Positions 47,136 to 56,787 of a DNA stretch of 64,000 nt are shown one piece after another. The stretch is from an uncultured Marinomonas sp. Lineage in GTDB: Bacteria > Pseudomonadota > Gammaproteobacteria > Pseudomonadales > Marinomonadaceae. A program made the position numbers and the translations under genes. Position 1 is the first letter of the stretch, and every line of letters begins with the position of its first letter. The notes beneath the pieces were generated by a model, which worked only from the letters and a program-made list of their open reading frames with translations, was not told the DNA's origin and made no database searches. The stretch covers positions 22,054 to 86,053 of the forward strand of contig CANLRQ010000015.1 of NCBI GenBank assembly GCA_947493575.1, read 5' to 3'.

Positions 47136-48104
47136 ATGTCAGCTCAAGATTTATTATCTCAAGATGAGATTGATGCTCTTTTACATGGTGCAGATGAAAA
47201 GCCTGAGGACGATGAACCGAAGGACCCCAATGGGATCTCATCTTATGACATAACCAGTCAAGAGAGGATTGTCCGTGGAAGGATGCCTACTCTTGAGATG
47301 ATTAATGAGCGTTTTGCACGTTACACTCGAATTAGTTTATTTAATTTGCTTCGACGCACTGCTGATGTTTCTTCTGGTGGTTTGCAAATTATGAAATTTG
47401 GCGAATATGTCCATACCTTATATGTGCCAACAAGTCTTAACTTAGTGAAATTCCGCCCTTTAAGAAGCACCGCTTTATTTATTTTAGATGCAAAGTTAGT
47501 TTTTAAGCTTGTGGACAACTTTTTTGGTGGTGACGGTCGTCATGCTAAAATTGAAGGACGTGAATTTACTCCTACAGAAATTAGAATTGTTCAGTTAATG
47601 CTTGAACAGGTTTTTGTTGATTTGACTGAAGCTTGGGCGCCTGTTTTAGAATTAGAGCTTGAGTACATTAGTTCTGAAGTAAACCCTGCGATGGCTAATA
47701 TTGTAAGTCCAAGTGAAGTTGTTATTGTTTCAACATTTCATATTGAGCTAGATGGCGGTGGTGGTGAATTGCATATAACTTTACCGTACTCCATGATAGA
47801 GCCTGTAAGGGAGTTGTTAGACGCAGGAGTTCAAAGTGATGTTGACGATAAAGATGATCGTTGGGGGAAATCATTAAAACAAGACGTAGAAGACCTAAGT
47901 GTAAAGCTAACTACAACGGTTGTTCAGAAAAAAATAAGCTTGGCTGAAGTTCTGAAACTTGCTCCAGGTGATGTAATTCCTATTGAGATGCCAGAGAGTG
48001 TAATTGTTAAAGCAAACGGCATTCCTACGATCAAAGGTAAGCTTGGTGTCAGTAATGATAAGTATTCTGTTCAAATGACAGAAAGTATTAAAATTGTAAA
48101 ATGA
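47136..48104 (+). CDS. fliM: Flagellar motor switch protein FliM
   Basis: Switch-ring protein that receives CheY-P. The N-terminal CheY-binding peptide is LLSQDEIDALLHG (residues 6-18), followed by the middle CheC-like domain (ISSYDITSQERIVRGRMPTLEMINERFAR, RFARYTRISLFNLLRR) and a C-terminal SpoA/FliN-like domain (VSLKTTVVQKKISLAEVLKLAPGDVIPIE is represented by KLTTTVVQKKISLAEVLKL). The 322 aa length is typical. fliN starts 12 bases later. The peptide is relevant to the CheA repeats described at 58104. Confidence 0.97.
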   Translation: MSAQDLLSQDEIDALLHGADEKPEDDEPKDPNGISSYDITSQERIVRGRMPTLEMINERFARYTRISLFNLLRRTADVSSGGLQIMKFGEYVHTLYVPTSLNLVKFRPLRSTALFILDAKLVFKLVDNFFGGDGRHAKIEGREFTPTEIRIVQLMLEQVFVDLTEAWAPVLELELEYISSEVNPAMANIVSPSEVVIVSTFHIELDGGGGELHITLPYSMIEPVRELLDAGVQSDVDDKDDRWGKSLKQDVEDLSVKLTTTVVQKKISLAEVLKLAPGDVIPIEMPESVIVKANGIPTIKGKLGVSNDKYSVQMTESIKIVK

Positions 48105-48116
48105 TGAGAAGATAAG

Positions 48117-48569
48117 ATGTCAGAAGAATCCCCTGATCAAGAAGGAATGGACGGTGACTTAGCGGATGAGTGGGCCGCAGCAATGTCTGAAGCTGGTGAA
48201 ACAGGAGAGGATGGTGTTGAGGATGAATGGGCTGCGGCAATGAGCGAACAAAACGTTCAACCGGCAGAGTTTGAAGAGTTATCTCCTGCCGCTGCACCTC
48301 AATCGTTCGGCTCTGACCTTGATTTAATAATGGATATTCCTGTTACTTTATCAATGGAGTTAGGTAGTACAGAAATTGCAATTAGAAACCTTTTACAGCT
48401 AACTCAAGGGTCCGTTGTTGAATTAGACAGATATGCAGGTGAGCCTTTGGATGTATTAGTAAATGGGACCTTGATAGCTCATGGAGAGGTTGTTGTTGTG
48501 AATGATAGGTACGGGATTCGTTTAACTGATGTGGTGAGTCCAAGTGAACGGATTAAAAGATTAAAGTGA
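48117..48569 (+). CDS. fliN: Flagellar motor switch protein FliN
   Basis: Forms the lower C-ring and docks FliH. The C-terminal SpoA domain is canonical: LDLIMDIPVTLSMELGSTEI, IRNLLQLTQGSVVELDRYAGEPLDVLVNGTLIA and YGIRLTDVVSPSERIKRL. The N-terminal region carries the DEWAAAMSE motif twice, at residues 17-25 and 36-44, where E. coli FliN has one comparable copy (DDLWAEALSEQ). The length of 150 aa fits this small extension. It overlaps the fliO start by four bases. Confidence 0.97.
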   Translation: MSEESPDQEGMDGDLADEWAAAMSEAGETGEDGVEDEWAAAMSEQNVQPAEFEELSPAAAPQSFGSDLDLIMDIPVTLSMELGSTEIAIRNLLQLTQGSVVELDRYAGEPLDVLVNGTLIAHGEVVVVNDRYGIRLTDVVSPSERIKRLK

Positions 48570-48985
48570 AATTAAAAATTGTTTCGAGCTTTAAATATTA
48601 TCCTATTATCGTAGGGATGCTTTTGGCTTCAGAGCTTAGTGCCTCAGGGATTGAAGAAATGTCTGAGGCTTCTTCTTTGTGGAAGATGTTCCTTTCATTG
48701 AGCTTTGTGCTCGTTCTTATCCCTATTTTGTTGTTTTCGTACAAAAAACTGCAAAACTTTCGCATTGGTCAAAATAAATCAACAATTGACATTCTTACGG
48801 TGCAATCATTGGGTACAAAAGAAAAGCTTGTTGTAGTTGAAGTGGAAGGTCAGAGGTTATTGTTAGGGGTGACATCAAATTCGATTACGACACTTCAAGA
48901 GTTGGGAGGGAAAACAAACTTTTCTGAATTGATTGAAGAAGAGAATAGACACCAAAACTCGTTAAATGAGCAAAAAAATGCTTAG
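48566..48985 (+). CDS. fliO: Flagellar biosynthesis protein FliO
   Basis: Assembly factor for the FliP export-gate ring. It has an N-terminal hydrophobic region, one main TM segment ([20 protein letters not shown]) and a small cytoplasmic domain with [34 protein letters not shown], the recognisable FliO pattern. A GTG start at 48566 overlaps the fliN stop (GTGA). Its end overlaps fliP by 20 bases. At 139 aa it is of usual size; the N-terminus is the least certain part. Confidence 0.9.
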   Translation: MKLKIVSSFKYYPIIVGMLLASELSASGIEEMSEASSLWKMFLSLSFVLVLIPILLFSYKKLQNFRIGQNKSTIDILTVQSLGTKEKLVVVEVEGQRLLLGVTSNSITTLQELGGKTNFSELIEEENRHQNSLNEQKNA

Positions 48986-49718
48986 ACTGTTCGTTATATT
49001 ATTTTTGTCTATATTGCCTATTACTGTGTTAGCTGAAACAGGGTTGCCAGCGGTAACTGTTGTTACCAATCCTGATGGGACTCAAGATTATAGTGTATCA
49101 TTGCAGATCTTATTTATAATGACTGCTTTGACATTATTGCCATCGGCCTTGGTGATGATGTCTTCATTTACGAGGATTATTATTGTTTTATCTATTTTGA
49201 GGCAGGCTATAGGGTTGCAATCTACCCCTTCTAATCAAGTTCTAATTGGCATGGCGCTTTTTTTAACTTTATTTATCATGTCCCCTACGTTAGACAAAAT
49301 TAATGATCAGGCTTTGCAGCCTTACTTAAATGATGAATTAGTTTCCATTGATGCTGTAAATGCTGCATCTATTCCTTTAAGAGATTTTATGTTATCTCAA
49401 ACAAGGGAAGATGACATAGCTTTGTTTGTTAAGTTAGCGGGAAGAGAGGGCCAAATTGAATCGCTTGAAACCTTACCATTTACAATTCTGATGCCTGCAT
49501 TTGTAAGTAGTGAACTTAAAACTGCTTTCCAAATAGGTTTTATGATATTTATTCCTTTCCTCATAGTGGATTTAGTTGTCGCCAGTGTTCTGATGGCTAT
49601 GGGTATGATGATGCTCTCTCCTGTTATAATTTCTTTGCCATTTAAAATAATGTTGTTTGTAATGATTGACGGTTGGTCTATGATTATGGGGACTCTCGCT
49701 GCAAGTTTTGGTATTTAA
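48966..49718 (+). CDS. fliP: Flagellar export gate protein FliP
   Basis: Core of the FliPQR export channel in the inner membrane. It starts with a cleavable signal sequence ([21 protein letters not shown]), then [57 protein letters not shown] in conserved order, [38 protein letters not shown], and [20 protein letters not shown]. Length 250 aa is normal. The family sequence is highly conserved. Confidence 0.97.
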   Translation: MSKKMLRLFVILFLSILPITVLAETGLPAVTVVTNPDGTQDYSVSLQILFIMTALTLLPSALVMMSSFTRIIIVLSILRQAIGLQSTPSNQVLIGMALFLTLFIMSPTLDKINDQALQPYLNDELVSIDAVNAASIPLRDFMLSQTREDDIALFVKLAGREGQIESLETLPFTILMPAFVSSELKTAFQIGFMIFIPFLIVDLVVASVLMAMGMMMLSPVIISLPFKIMLFVMIDGWSMIMGTLAASFGI

Positions 49719-49720
49719 TT

Positions 49721-49990
49721 ATGGATCCTCAAGTCGTTTTAGATCTCTACGGGCGTGGCTTTTATCTTATCATTGTTTTAGTTAGCGCATTAATGGTGCC
49801 TGGGTTGATAGCAGGTTTGATTGTGAGTGTTTTTCAAGCAGCTACACAGATTAATGAGCAGACACTTTCTTTCCTTCCTCGATTTATAATTACGATTGGA
49901 GTAATTATGTATCTTGGTCCTTGGATGCTTTCCGAGTTAACCGATTTTACTATTCAGCTATTGACTAATATTCCTATGATTATTGGATAA
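49721..49990 (+). CDS. fliQ: Flagellar export gate protein FliQ
   Basis: An 89 aa two-helix membrane protein of the export gate. MDPQVVLDLYGRGFYLIIVL, VPGLIAGLIVSVFQAATQINEQTLSFLPR and WMLSELTDFTIQL are typical. ATG 49721 is two bases after the fliP stop; an earlier in-frame start at 49673 lies inside fliP and adds unrelated residues. The stop overlaps the fliR ATG. Confidence 0.96.
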   Translation: MDPQVVLDLYGRGFYLIIVLVSALMVPGLIAGLIVSVFQAATQINEQTLSFLPRFIITIGVIMYLGPWMLSELTDFTIQLLTNIPMIIG

Positions 49991-50772
49991 TGTTAGAGCT
50001 TTATCCCGAGCAACTCATAGAGTTGACACTTAGCTTCTTACTACCTTTCTTTCGAATTGGCGCATTTTTAATGGCGCTTCCTTTAATTGGTTCTAACTTA
50101 GTTTCAGTTCCTTTGCGGCTTGCTTTTGCGTTTGTTTTTGCAATTATAATTACTCCTGTCATAAACACTCCTCAGTATGAAGCTATATCATTAGGTATGG
50201 CGATACTTATTTTCGAACAAATAGTTGTAGGGGTTGTTCTTGGGTTTGTGGTAACCGTGCTTTTTCAAATTTTTTCATTAGCAGGTCAGCTAGCAGCCAT
50301 GGCAGCTGGGTTAGGCTTTGCTATGTCTAATGATCCTGCAAACGGTATATCAGTTGCAACATTGGGGCAGTATTACTTATCTATGGCTGGTTTGGCTTTT
50401 ATTGGAATAAATGGCCATCATGTTATGTTTGAGTTCTTAGTAGAAAGTTTTGTCTATTGGCCTGTTGGAGGGGGCTTTAGTAGTGATAAGTATTATGACT
50501 TGGCTAAGTTGGGGGGGTGGCTTTTTGAGAAAGCTTTGTTAATGGTTTTCCCATTAACAATTGCTGCACTTATTATGAACCTGTCTTTCGGTGTTGTTGC
50601 GAAGGCATCTCCACAACTAAATATTTTTGCATTAGGCTTCCCTGTTATTATGCTATTTTCTATGTTCTTCTATTGGGTTATGTTGCAAGATTTTTTGGAT
50701 ATTTACAGACTTTTTTTTGATGAGATGATCGAGTGGTTAAAAGATACTTGGGGGATTCGAACTGATGGCTGA
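49990..50772 (+). CDS. fliR: Flagellar export gate protein FliR
   Basis: A 260 aa membrane protein completing the FliPQR channel. LPFFRIGAFLMALPLIGSNLVS, FEQIVVGVVLGFVVTVLFQIFSLAGQLAAMAAGLGFA and FGVVAKASPQLNIFALGFPVIM are conserved family blocks over six predicted TM segments. The ATG overlaps the fliQ stop by one base, and the end overlaps flhB by 8 bases, so fliPQR-flhB are translationally coupled. Confidence 0.97.
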   Translation: MLELYPEQLIELTLSFLLPFFRIGAFLMALPLIGSNLVSVPLRLAFAFVFAIIITPVINTPQYEAISLGMAILIFEQIVVGVVLGFVVTVLFQIFSLAGQLAAMAAGLGFAMSNDPANGISVATLGQYYLSMAGLAFIGINGHHVMFEFLVESFVYWPVGGGFSSDKYYDLAKLGGWLFEKALLMVFPLTIAALIMNLSFGVVAKASPQLNIFALGFPVIMLFSMFFYWVMLQDFLDIYRLFFDEMIEWLKDTWGIRTDG

Positions 50773-51904
50773 GAATGAAGACGGTTCAGAAAAAACCGAA
50801 GATGCCACGAGTAAAAAGCTTAGTGATGCAAAGAAGAAAGGTAATTTAGCGAGGTCGAAAGACTTGAGTTCTGCAACTTTGCTGATTGTGGCAGCAGTGA
50901 GTGTTTATGGGACAGGAGCGTTGGTAGCTAAAGATTTGATTAATATGTTTTCTTTTAATTTTATAATTGAAAGAGAGGATATATTTGATGTTAGTCGATT
51001 AGCGTTTCACTTGTATGAATCTATTATGGGGATGGCAGAGTCAACTGTTTTTTTAATGGTTGTGTTGGCTGTGGCTGGGATTCTGGGTAGTGTAGCTATG
51101 GGAGGGTTAAATTTCTCTTGGGAACCTCTGATGCCAAAGCTAAGTAAAATGAATCCTATTTCTGGCATTAAAAGGATGTTTTCAATCCAGTCCCTAGTTG
51201 AACTTATTAAGTCTATTGCTAAGGTTTTATTAGTAATGGGAGTGGCTTATATTGTTCTAAACTTGTACCTTGTTGAAGTCTTAGGATTAACCTTTCAAAC
51301 AATAGATTTAGCAATACAGCATGCGTTGGATATATTGATTTGGGCATTTATTTTTATTTCGTTACCTTTGCTTTTGATTGCTGCAATTGATGTTCCGTAT
51401 CAAATTTGGTCTCACGCTGAAAAAATGAAAATGACGAAGCAAGAGGTCAAAGATGAATATAAATCTCAGGAAGGTGATCCTGAAACAAAGGGTAGAATTC
51501 GCCAAGCTCAAAGGCAAGCTGCAACAAGAAGAATGATGTCTGATGTGCCAAAGGCAGATGTTATTATTACTAACCCTACACATTTCTCTGTCGCTTTGAA
51601 ATATGACCCTGCGGTAAGTAAAAGTGCACCTGTATTGTTGGCAAAGGGGCATGATGTTATTGCTTTAAAGATAAGAGAAGTAGGAAACTTCTATGAAATC
51701 CCTGTGATACAATCCCCTGCACTTGCAAGGGCGATATATCATCATACTGAAATTGGAGATGAAATCCCCGAGGGGTTATTTAAGACGGTTGCTCAGTTGC
51801 TTGCATATGTTTACCAATTAAAGCAATCAAAAAGGTTTGCAGCCTCTGATCCTGGCCCTGTTCCTCCATTAGAAGTTCCAGATGACTTTAAATGGGGAGG
51901 GTAA
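50765..51904 (+). CDS. flhB: Flagellar export switch protein FlhB
   Basis: Membrane protein that switches export from hook to filament substrates after self-cleavage. The N-terminus EKTEDATSKKLSDAKKKGNLARSKD is canonical, four TM segments follow, and the autocleavage motif NPTH is at residues 270-273 (ADVIITNPTHFSVALKYD). AKGHDVIALKIREV and IPVIQSPALARAIYHHTEIGDEIPE complete the cytoplasmic domain. Length is 379 aa. About 55 bases separate it from flhA. Confidence 0.97.
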   Translation: MAENEDGSEKTEDATSKKLSDAKKKGNLARSKDLSSATLLIVAAVSVYGTGALVAKDLINMFSFNFIIEREDIFDVSRLAFHLYESIMGMAESTVFLMVVLAVAGILGSVAMGGLNFSWEPLMPKLSKMNPISGIKRMFSIQSLVELIKSIAKVLLVMGVAYIVLNLYLVEVLGLTFQTIDLAIQHALDILIWAFIFISLPLLLIAAIDVPYQIWSHAEKMKMTKQEVKDEYKSQEGDPETKGRIRQAQRQAATRRMMSDVPKADVIITNPTHFSVALKYDPAVSKSAPVLLAKGHDVIALKIREVGNFYEIPVIQSPALARAIYHHTEIGDEIPEGLFKTVAQLLAYVYQLKQSKRFAASDPGPVPPLEVPDDFKWGG

Positions 51905-51959
51905 GGTGTATTGTTGTTTTTGTATTATTTTTAGCATTAAGGTGTCTTGTTAAGTGGAA

Positions 51960-54080
51960 ATGAATCGGCAAGAAGTGTTAGGGCGAGTTAAGAGTGTTGT
52001 TACTGGCCATTTAGGAGTGCCGTTCTTGTTGCTGGCTTTGTTGGCAATGATGATTCTCCCCATCCCTGCTTTTTTGCTGGATGTTTTGTTTACCTTTAAT
52101 ATCGCTCTAGCAATAGTCGTTTTGTTGGTCGCCATCTACTCAATGAGGCCTCTGGATTTTGCTGTATTTCCTACCGTTCTGTTAGTTTCTACTCTAATGC
52201 GTTTGGCTTTAAATGTTGCGTCAACTCGTGTTGTTCTTTTATATGGTCATGAAGGTGGTGATGCTGCAGGGAAAGTTATTGAGGCTTTCGGTGAAGTGGT
52301 TATCGGAGGGAATTACGTCGTTGGTTTTGTTGTCTTTGCTATTTTAATGATTATTAATTTTGCAGTGGTAACAAAAGGTGCTGGACGTATTTCCGAAGTA
52401 AGTGCTCGATTTGTGTTAGATGCTATGCCAGGAAAGCAAATGGCAATAGATGCTGATTTAAATGCAGGCATGATTGATCCTAATGAAGCGACCTCAAGGC
52501 GTAAGGAGATTGCTTCAGAGGCTGAATTCTATGGTTCGATGGATGGTGCAAGTAAATTTGTTAAAGGGGATGCAATTGCCGGCTTAATGATATTAGGGAT
52601 AAATATTATTGGGGGGTTAGCAATTGGCATGTCTCAGCATGGATTGACATTTGTTGAAGCGGTTGAGTTATATTCTTTGTTAACCATCGGTGATGGTTTG
52701 GTTGCTCAATTACCATCTCTAATGTTGTCAACCGCTGCGGCTGTAATGGTAACGCGTGTTAATGAACGTGGTGATATGGGTGACCAAGTTTTTGGTCAAA
52801 TGTTTGGCTCTTCCAAGGCTTTGTATGTCGCATCGCTTATTTTGACTATTATGGGGCTTGTTCCTGGCATGCCTCATTTCTCCTTTTTGTCTTTAGCGCT
52901 TGCTGTAGGTGGTCTGGGCTACTTTATTGACCATAAGAAAAAAGCGAAGGAATCTCCAAAGTCAGGTGGGAAAGCTGCTCCACCTAAAGCGGGAGACCCT
53001 GCAGCGCCTTCTCCAGAGGTGAAAGATTTAAGTTGGGAGGATGTTGCTCCTGTAGACATGTTAGGGCTTGAAGTGGGTTATAGATTGATTCCACTGGTTG
53101 ATAAGTCTCAAGGCGGAGAGCTATTAGCCAGAATAAAGGGGGTGAGGAGAAAGTTATCTCAAGATTTAGGGTTTCTGGTTCCGAGTGTTCATATTAGGGA
53201 TAACTTAGATCTAATGCCGAATGTTTATCGAGTTACATTAATGGGGGTGAGTCTGGCAGAAGCGGAAGTGCACCCTGATAAAGATTTAGCCATCGATCCA
53301 GGTCAAGTGTTTGGTAAAATTGATGGGATCCCAGGGAAAGATCCATCGTTTGGTTTAGATGCGGTCTGGATTGATATAAAAAAAAGGGATCAAGCCCAGG
53401 CGTTTGGCTATACTGTTGTTGATGTGAGTACTGTTGTTGCAACCCATATAAATCAGATAATGCATAAGCATTCTTATGAACTAATAGGTCATGATGAGGT
53501 TCAGCAGTTGCTAGGTTTGTTGAAACAACACAACCCTAAGTTAGCTGAAGAGTTGGTTCCAAATACTGTACCTGTAAGTGTTTTACTCAAAGTGTTGCAA
53601 AATCTACTTGTTGAAGGGGTCCCTTTAAGAGATATGAGGACAATTGCTGAATCTATAATGGGGGTTCAGCCAAAAACCATGGACCCAATGATTCTGACCT
53701 CTGCTGTTAGGATGTCTTTATCTAGATTAATTATTCAAACTCTTGCAGATGGAGTAGAAGAGGTTCCTGTTTTAACATTAGAACCTCAGTTAGAGAAAAT
53801 GCTAATGCAGACTGTTCAGCAGAGTCAGCAAGCAGGTGTTAAAAATGAAGAAGCGTTGATTTTAGAACCTTCTATGGCTGAACAGTTGCAAACTTCATTA
53901 AGGCAATCAGCTGAGCAGCAAGAGGCGATGGGGAATACTCCTATTCTTATAGTCTCTGCGCCTATTAGGCCTATGTTAGCTCGATTTATGAGGTATGGAT
54001 CGATTGGAATGGCAGTATTGTCATATCAAGAGGTGCCTGACCATAAGAGAATTACTGTAGTTGGTGTTATTGGTCAATAA
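51960..54080 (+). CDS. flhA: Flagellar export gate protein FlhA
   Basis: Nonameric export-gate protein with eight TM segments and a large cytoplasmic domain that receives chaperone-substrate complexes. LRLALNVASTRVVLL, AFGEVVIGGNYVVGFVVFAILMIINFAVVTKGAGRISEVSARF, DAMPGKQMAIDADLNAG and QLPSLMLSTAAAVMVTR form the FHIPEP core. A Pro/Lys linker at about 330-355 leads to the cytoplasmic part. ATG 51960 is preferred to the in-frame GTG 51954 because family members begin MDR or MNR. Length is 706 aa. Confidence 0.97.
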   Translation: MNRQEVLGRVKSVVTGHLGVPFLLLALLAMMILPIPAFLLDVLFTFNIALAIVVLLVAIYSMRPLDFAVFPTVLLVSTLMRLALNVASTRVVLLYGHEGGDAAGKVIEAFGEVVIGGNYVVGFVVFAILMIINFAVVTKGAGRISEVSARFVLDAMPGKQMAIDADLNAGMIDPNEATSRRKEIASEAEFYGSMDGASKFVKGDAIAGLMILGINIIGGLAIGMSQHGLTFVEAVELYSLLTIGDGLVAQLPSLMLSTAAAVMVTRVNERGDMGDQVFGQMFGSSKALYVASLILTIMGLVPGMPHFSFLSLALAVGGLGYFIDHKKKAKESPKSGGKAAPPKAGDPAAPSPEVKDLSWEDVAPVDMLGLEVGYRLIPLVDKSQGGELLARIKGVRRKLSQDLGFLVPSVHIRDNLDLMPNVYRVTLMGVSLAEAEVHPDKDLAIDPGQVFGKIDGIPGKDPSFGLDAVWIDIKKRDQAQAFGYTVVDVSTVVATHINQIMHKHSYELIGHDEVQQLLGLLKQHNPKLAEELVPNTVPVSVLLKVLQNLLVEGVPLRDMRTIAESIMGVQPKTMDPMILTSAVRMSLSRLIIQTLADGVEEVPVLTLEPQLEKMLMQTVQQSQQAGVKNEEALILEPSMAEQLQTSLRQSAEQQEAMGNTPILIVSAPIRPMLARFMRYGSIGMAVLSYQEVPDHKRITVVGVIGQ

Positions 54081-54178
54081 AATCCTCTTGCAGAAGTTAT
54101 TTTTCAACTGTATTTATCTAAATCTTTCGGGTAAGCTATGGATTTGTAAGTAAAATTACCCAAGGGAATTGATATTTC

Positions 54179-55510
54179 ATGCAGATAAGACGGTTCCGTG
54201 CACCTGACATGCGTCAAGCAATACGAAAAGTTCGTGATGCTGTTGGCCCAGATGCCGTGATTTTGTCTAACCAGCGCCTTCCCAGTGGTGAGATTGAAAT
54301 TGTTGCAGCGCTTGATTACGATGGAAGTATGCCTTCAAGCATTTCTTCTGCCCCGGTAGAGCATGAAGTGAGTAAAGCTTCAAAAGCGCTTTATGAAAAC
54401 GATGCTTCTATTTTAAAGCAATCCGCTGAAAAAGAAGACTTAGCAAGTTTGACTTATAGGCAAAGAATTGAAAATGCTAGGCAAAATGCAGGTGGTGAAA
54501 GAGAAACTGCTCAATTAAAAAAGGAAATGAAGCAGCCTTATTCTACTGAAAAAGAAGATCACTCAAAAATTGAAGAAGCTCTTTCTATTGTTAACTCTGA
54601 GAAAGAGCAAAAATTTAGAGAAATGGAGAAAGAGCTTCAGGAAGTTAAGGCCTTCCTACAGAAACAAAAGACGCTTCAGTCGGAGTCAGAAGTTGATCTA
54701 GAGCAAAAAAATCCCGCATTACATAAGGTTCAAGAAAGGTTAAAAGGCCTTGGTATTTCTGATAAGGTGTCATCAAGGTTATTAGATGATATTGATTTAT
54801 TGGGTAGAGAAGATGATTGGAATAGAGTATTAGCTCATCTAGCAGATCATATTCCAACAAGAGTAAAAACAAGTGAGTTGTTAGGTTGTGTCGCATTTAT
54901 GGGGCCTACCGGAGTGGGTAAAACAACCACAATCGGCAAAATTGCAGCTCAGCATGTATTAAAGTATGGAAGTGGTAGTGTTGTTTTAGTAACGACGGAT
55001 ACTTACAGAATTGCTGCCCATGAACAGTTGAGAACATTTGGGCGTATATTGGGTGTTCCTGTTGTGGTCGTTAATGAGTATTCTGATTTAAATGATGTGT
55101 TAGATAAATATGCAGATTATTCTTTGGTTTTAGTTGATACTGCAGGTATGAATCCTAGGGATCGAAATTTAGAGAGGCAGTTGCTTATGATTAATAGAGC
55201 AAGGGCTAATTTAAAAAAATTACTTGTCTTGCCTTGTACTAGTCAACGCCAAGTATTGAAAACAGTAGTGGATGTATACTCTGAAGTTCGTTTAGATGGA
55301 TGCGTCTTAAGTAAGCTTGATGAGTCAGCATCATTAGGTGAAGCAATTAGTGTTGTTGTTGAAGAGAATCTTCCAGTAGTGTATGTTGCTGATGGGCAAA
55401 GAATTCCTGATGATATTCAGCCAGCAAGATCTCATAATTTGGTGAGTCGAGCGGTATATGTTGCAGAGCAATATAGTCATCTTTATAGCTCACTTAAGTA
55501 CGGTAGTTAG
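54179..55510 (+). CDS. flhF: Flagellar biosynthesis GTPase FlhF
   Basis: SRP-type GTPase that places the flagellum at the pole. The N-terminal block MQIRRFRAPDMRQAIRKVRDAVGPDAVILSNQ is canonical, a variable acidic B-like region follows, and the GTPase domain has GPTGVGKT at residues 242-249, VTTDTYRIAAHEQLRTFGRILGVPV, LVDTAGMNPRDRN and LSKLDESASLGEAISV. Length is 443 aa. In Pseudomonas fleN (flhG) follows; here fliA follows after about 97 bases and no fleN is present. Confidence 0.96.
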   Translation: MQIRRFRAPDMRQAIRKVRDAVGPDAVILSNQRLPSGEIEIVAALDYDGSMPSSISSAPVEHEVSKASKALYENDASILKQSAEKEDLASLTYRQRIENARQNAGGERETAQLKKEMKQPYSTEKEDHSKIEEALSIVNSEKEQKFREMEKELQEVKAFLQKQKTLQSESEVDLEQKNPALHKVQERLKGLGISDKVSSRLLDDIDLLGREDDWNRVLAHLADHIPTRVKTSELLGCVAFMGPTGVGKTTTIGKIAAQHVLKYGSGSVVLVTTDTYRIAAHEQLRTFGRILGVPVVVVNEYSDLNDVLDKYADYSLVLVDTAGMNPRDRNLERQLLMINRARANLKKLLVLPCTSQRQVLKTVVDVYSEVRLDGCVLSKLDESASLGEAISVVVEENLPVVYVADGQRIPDDIQPARSHNLVSRAVYVAEQYSHLYSSLKYGS

Positions 55511-55607
55511 TAATTTTATGTTACTTTTCAACTATCTTGGTCATCTATGTAGTAATGTTTAGATGGTGCCTTTAAATGAAAATTACTAGGTTGTTTTTTT
55601 ATTGATT

Positions 55608-56342
55608 ATGCAGACTAAGATCGGCTATGACGCCTACTCAAAAAATGCGCCTTTAACAGTTGATGCTATTGTTAATCAATATGGTTTTTTGGTTAAAAAA
55701 ATTGCGTACCATTTATTAGCAAGAATGCCGAGTAGTGTTGAAGTCGATGACTTAATACAGGCTGGTATGATGGGGTTGATAGAGGCTCATAAACGCTTTG
55801 AATCTAATAAAGGCGCAAGCTTCGAAACCTATGCTGGTATCCGTATTCGTGGCTTCATTATGGATGAAGTTAGGAAGAGTGATTGGGCGCCAAGATCTGT
55901 AAGAAAAAATGGCCGAGCAGTCGCCAATGCAATTAAAGAAATAGAGTCTACACTAGGAAGGGAAGCAACTGATATTGAAGTTGCTAATTCAATGGGTGTA
56001 GGTCTTGATGAATATCACGATATGTTACAGTCTTCAATGTCTAGCCAATTGTTTAGCTTTGAAGAGTTATTAGATTCAGATAGCTTAAACTATGAAACTG
56101 AGACTGATAGTATATCTAATCCATTAGAGAGTGTTGAAAATCAAGATTTTCAAGACTCTTTAGTAGTGGCAATTGAATCTTTGCCGGAAAGGGAGAAGTT
56201 AGTATTATCTTTGTATTATAATGAAGAAATGAATTTAAAAGAAATTGGTGCTGTTTTAGGTGTAAGTGAATCTCGGGTAAGTCAAATTCATAGTCAAGCG
56301 GCTATGAGGTTGAAGGTCAAATTGATTGATTGGCGAGAATAA
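55608..56342 (+). CDS. fliA: Flagellar sigma factor 28 (FliA)
   Basis: Directs RNA polymerase to late flagellar and chemotaxis genes and is held by FlgM until the hook is finished. Sigma region 2 has NQYGFLVKKIAYHLLARMPSSVEVDDLIQAGMMGL and the KGASFETYAGIRIRGFIMDEVR block. Region 3 has RKNGRAVANAIKEIESTLGREATD, and region 4 ends in LVLSLYYNEEMNLKEIGAVLGVSESRVSQIHSQAAMRL. ATG 55608 has almost no Shine-Dalgarno; a TTG six bases earlier is the only alternative. Length is 244 aa. Confidence 0.96.
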   Translation: MQTKIGYDAYSKNAPLTVDAIVNQYGFLVKKIAYHLLARMPSSVEVDDLIQAGMMGLIEAHKRFESNKGASFETYAGIRIRGFIMDEVRKSDWAPRSVRKNGRAVANAIKEIESTLGREATDIEVANSMGVGLDEYHDMLQSSMSSQLFSFEELLDSDSLNYETETDSISNPLESVENQDFQDSLVVAIESLPEREKLVLSLYYNEEMNLKEIGAVLGVSESRVSQIHSQAAMRLKVKLIDWRE

Positions 56343-56385
56343 ATTTTGAGTTTTGAAATACTACCTTTGGGTTGTGGAGGTCGCA

Positions 56386-56778
56386 TTGGATAAAAATATG
56401 AAAATCCTAATTGTTGATGATTTTTCAACAATGAGAAGGATAATTAAAAATCTTTTACGAGATTTAGGCTTTACGAACACTGTTGAAGCTGACGATGGAA
56501 CAACTGCGTTGCCAATTTTGCAAGCAGGATCAATTGACTTTCTTGTGACTGATTGGAATATGCCCGGCATGACTGGGATAGAGTTGCTTCGAGCTGTTCG
56601 AGCGGATGATAAACTTAAAACGATTCCCGTTCTGATGGTGACAGCAGAAGCAAAACGAGATCAGATCATTTCTGCTGCCCAAGCTGGTGTAAACGGTTAT
56701 GTTGTTAAACCTTTTACCGCTGTCGCATTGAAAGAGAAAATTGAGAAAATTTTCGAACGAATAGATGCTGGAAAGTAG
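56386..56778 (+). CDS. cheY: Chemotaxis response regulator CheY
   Basis: Single-domain receiver that carries the phosphoryl signal from CheA to Fli[39 protein letters not shown] with the acceptor aspartate, [11 protein letters not shown] and the lysine in YVVKPFTA are canonical. The start is probably TTG 56386: GGAGG at 56376-56380 is five bases upstream, whereas the ATG at 56398 is 17 bases away. The product is then 130 aa. It follows fliA by 43 bases and precedes cheZ by nine. Confidence 0.96.
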   Translation: MDKNMKILIVDDFSTMRRIIKNLLRDLGFTNTVEADDGTTALPILQAGSIDFLVTDWNMPGMTGIELLRAVRADDKLKTIPVLMVTAEAKRDQIISAAQAGVNGYVVKPFTAVALKEKIEKIFERIDAGK

Positions 56779-56787
56779 GAGTTTGTA

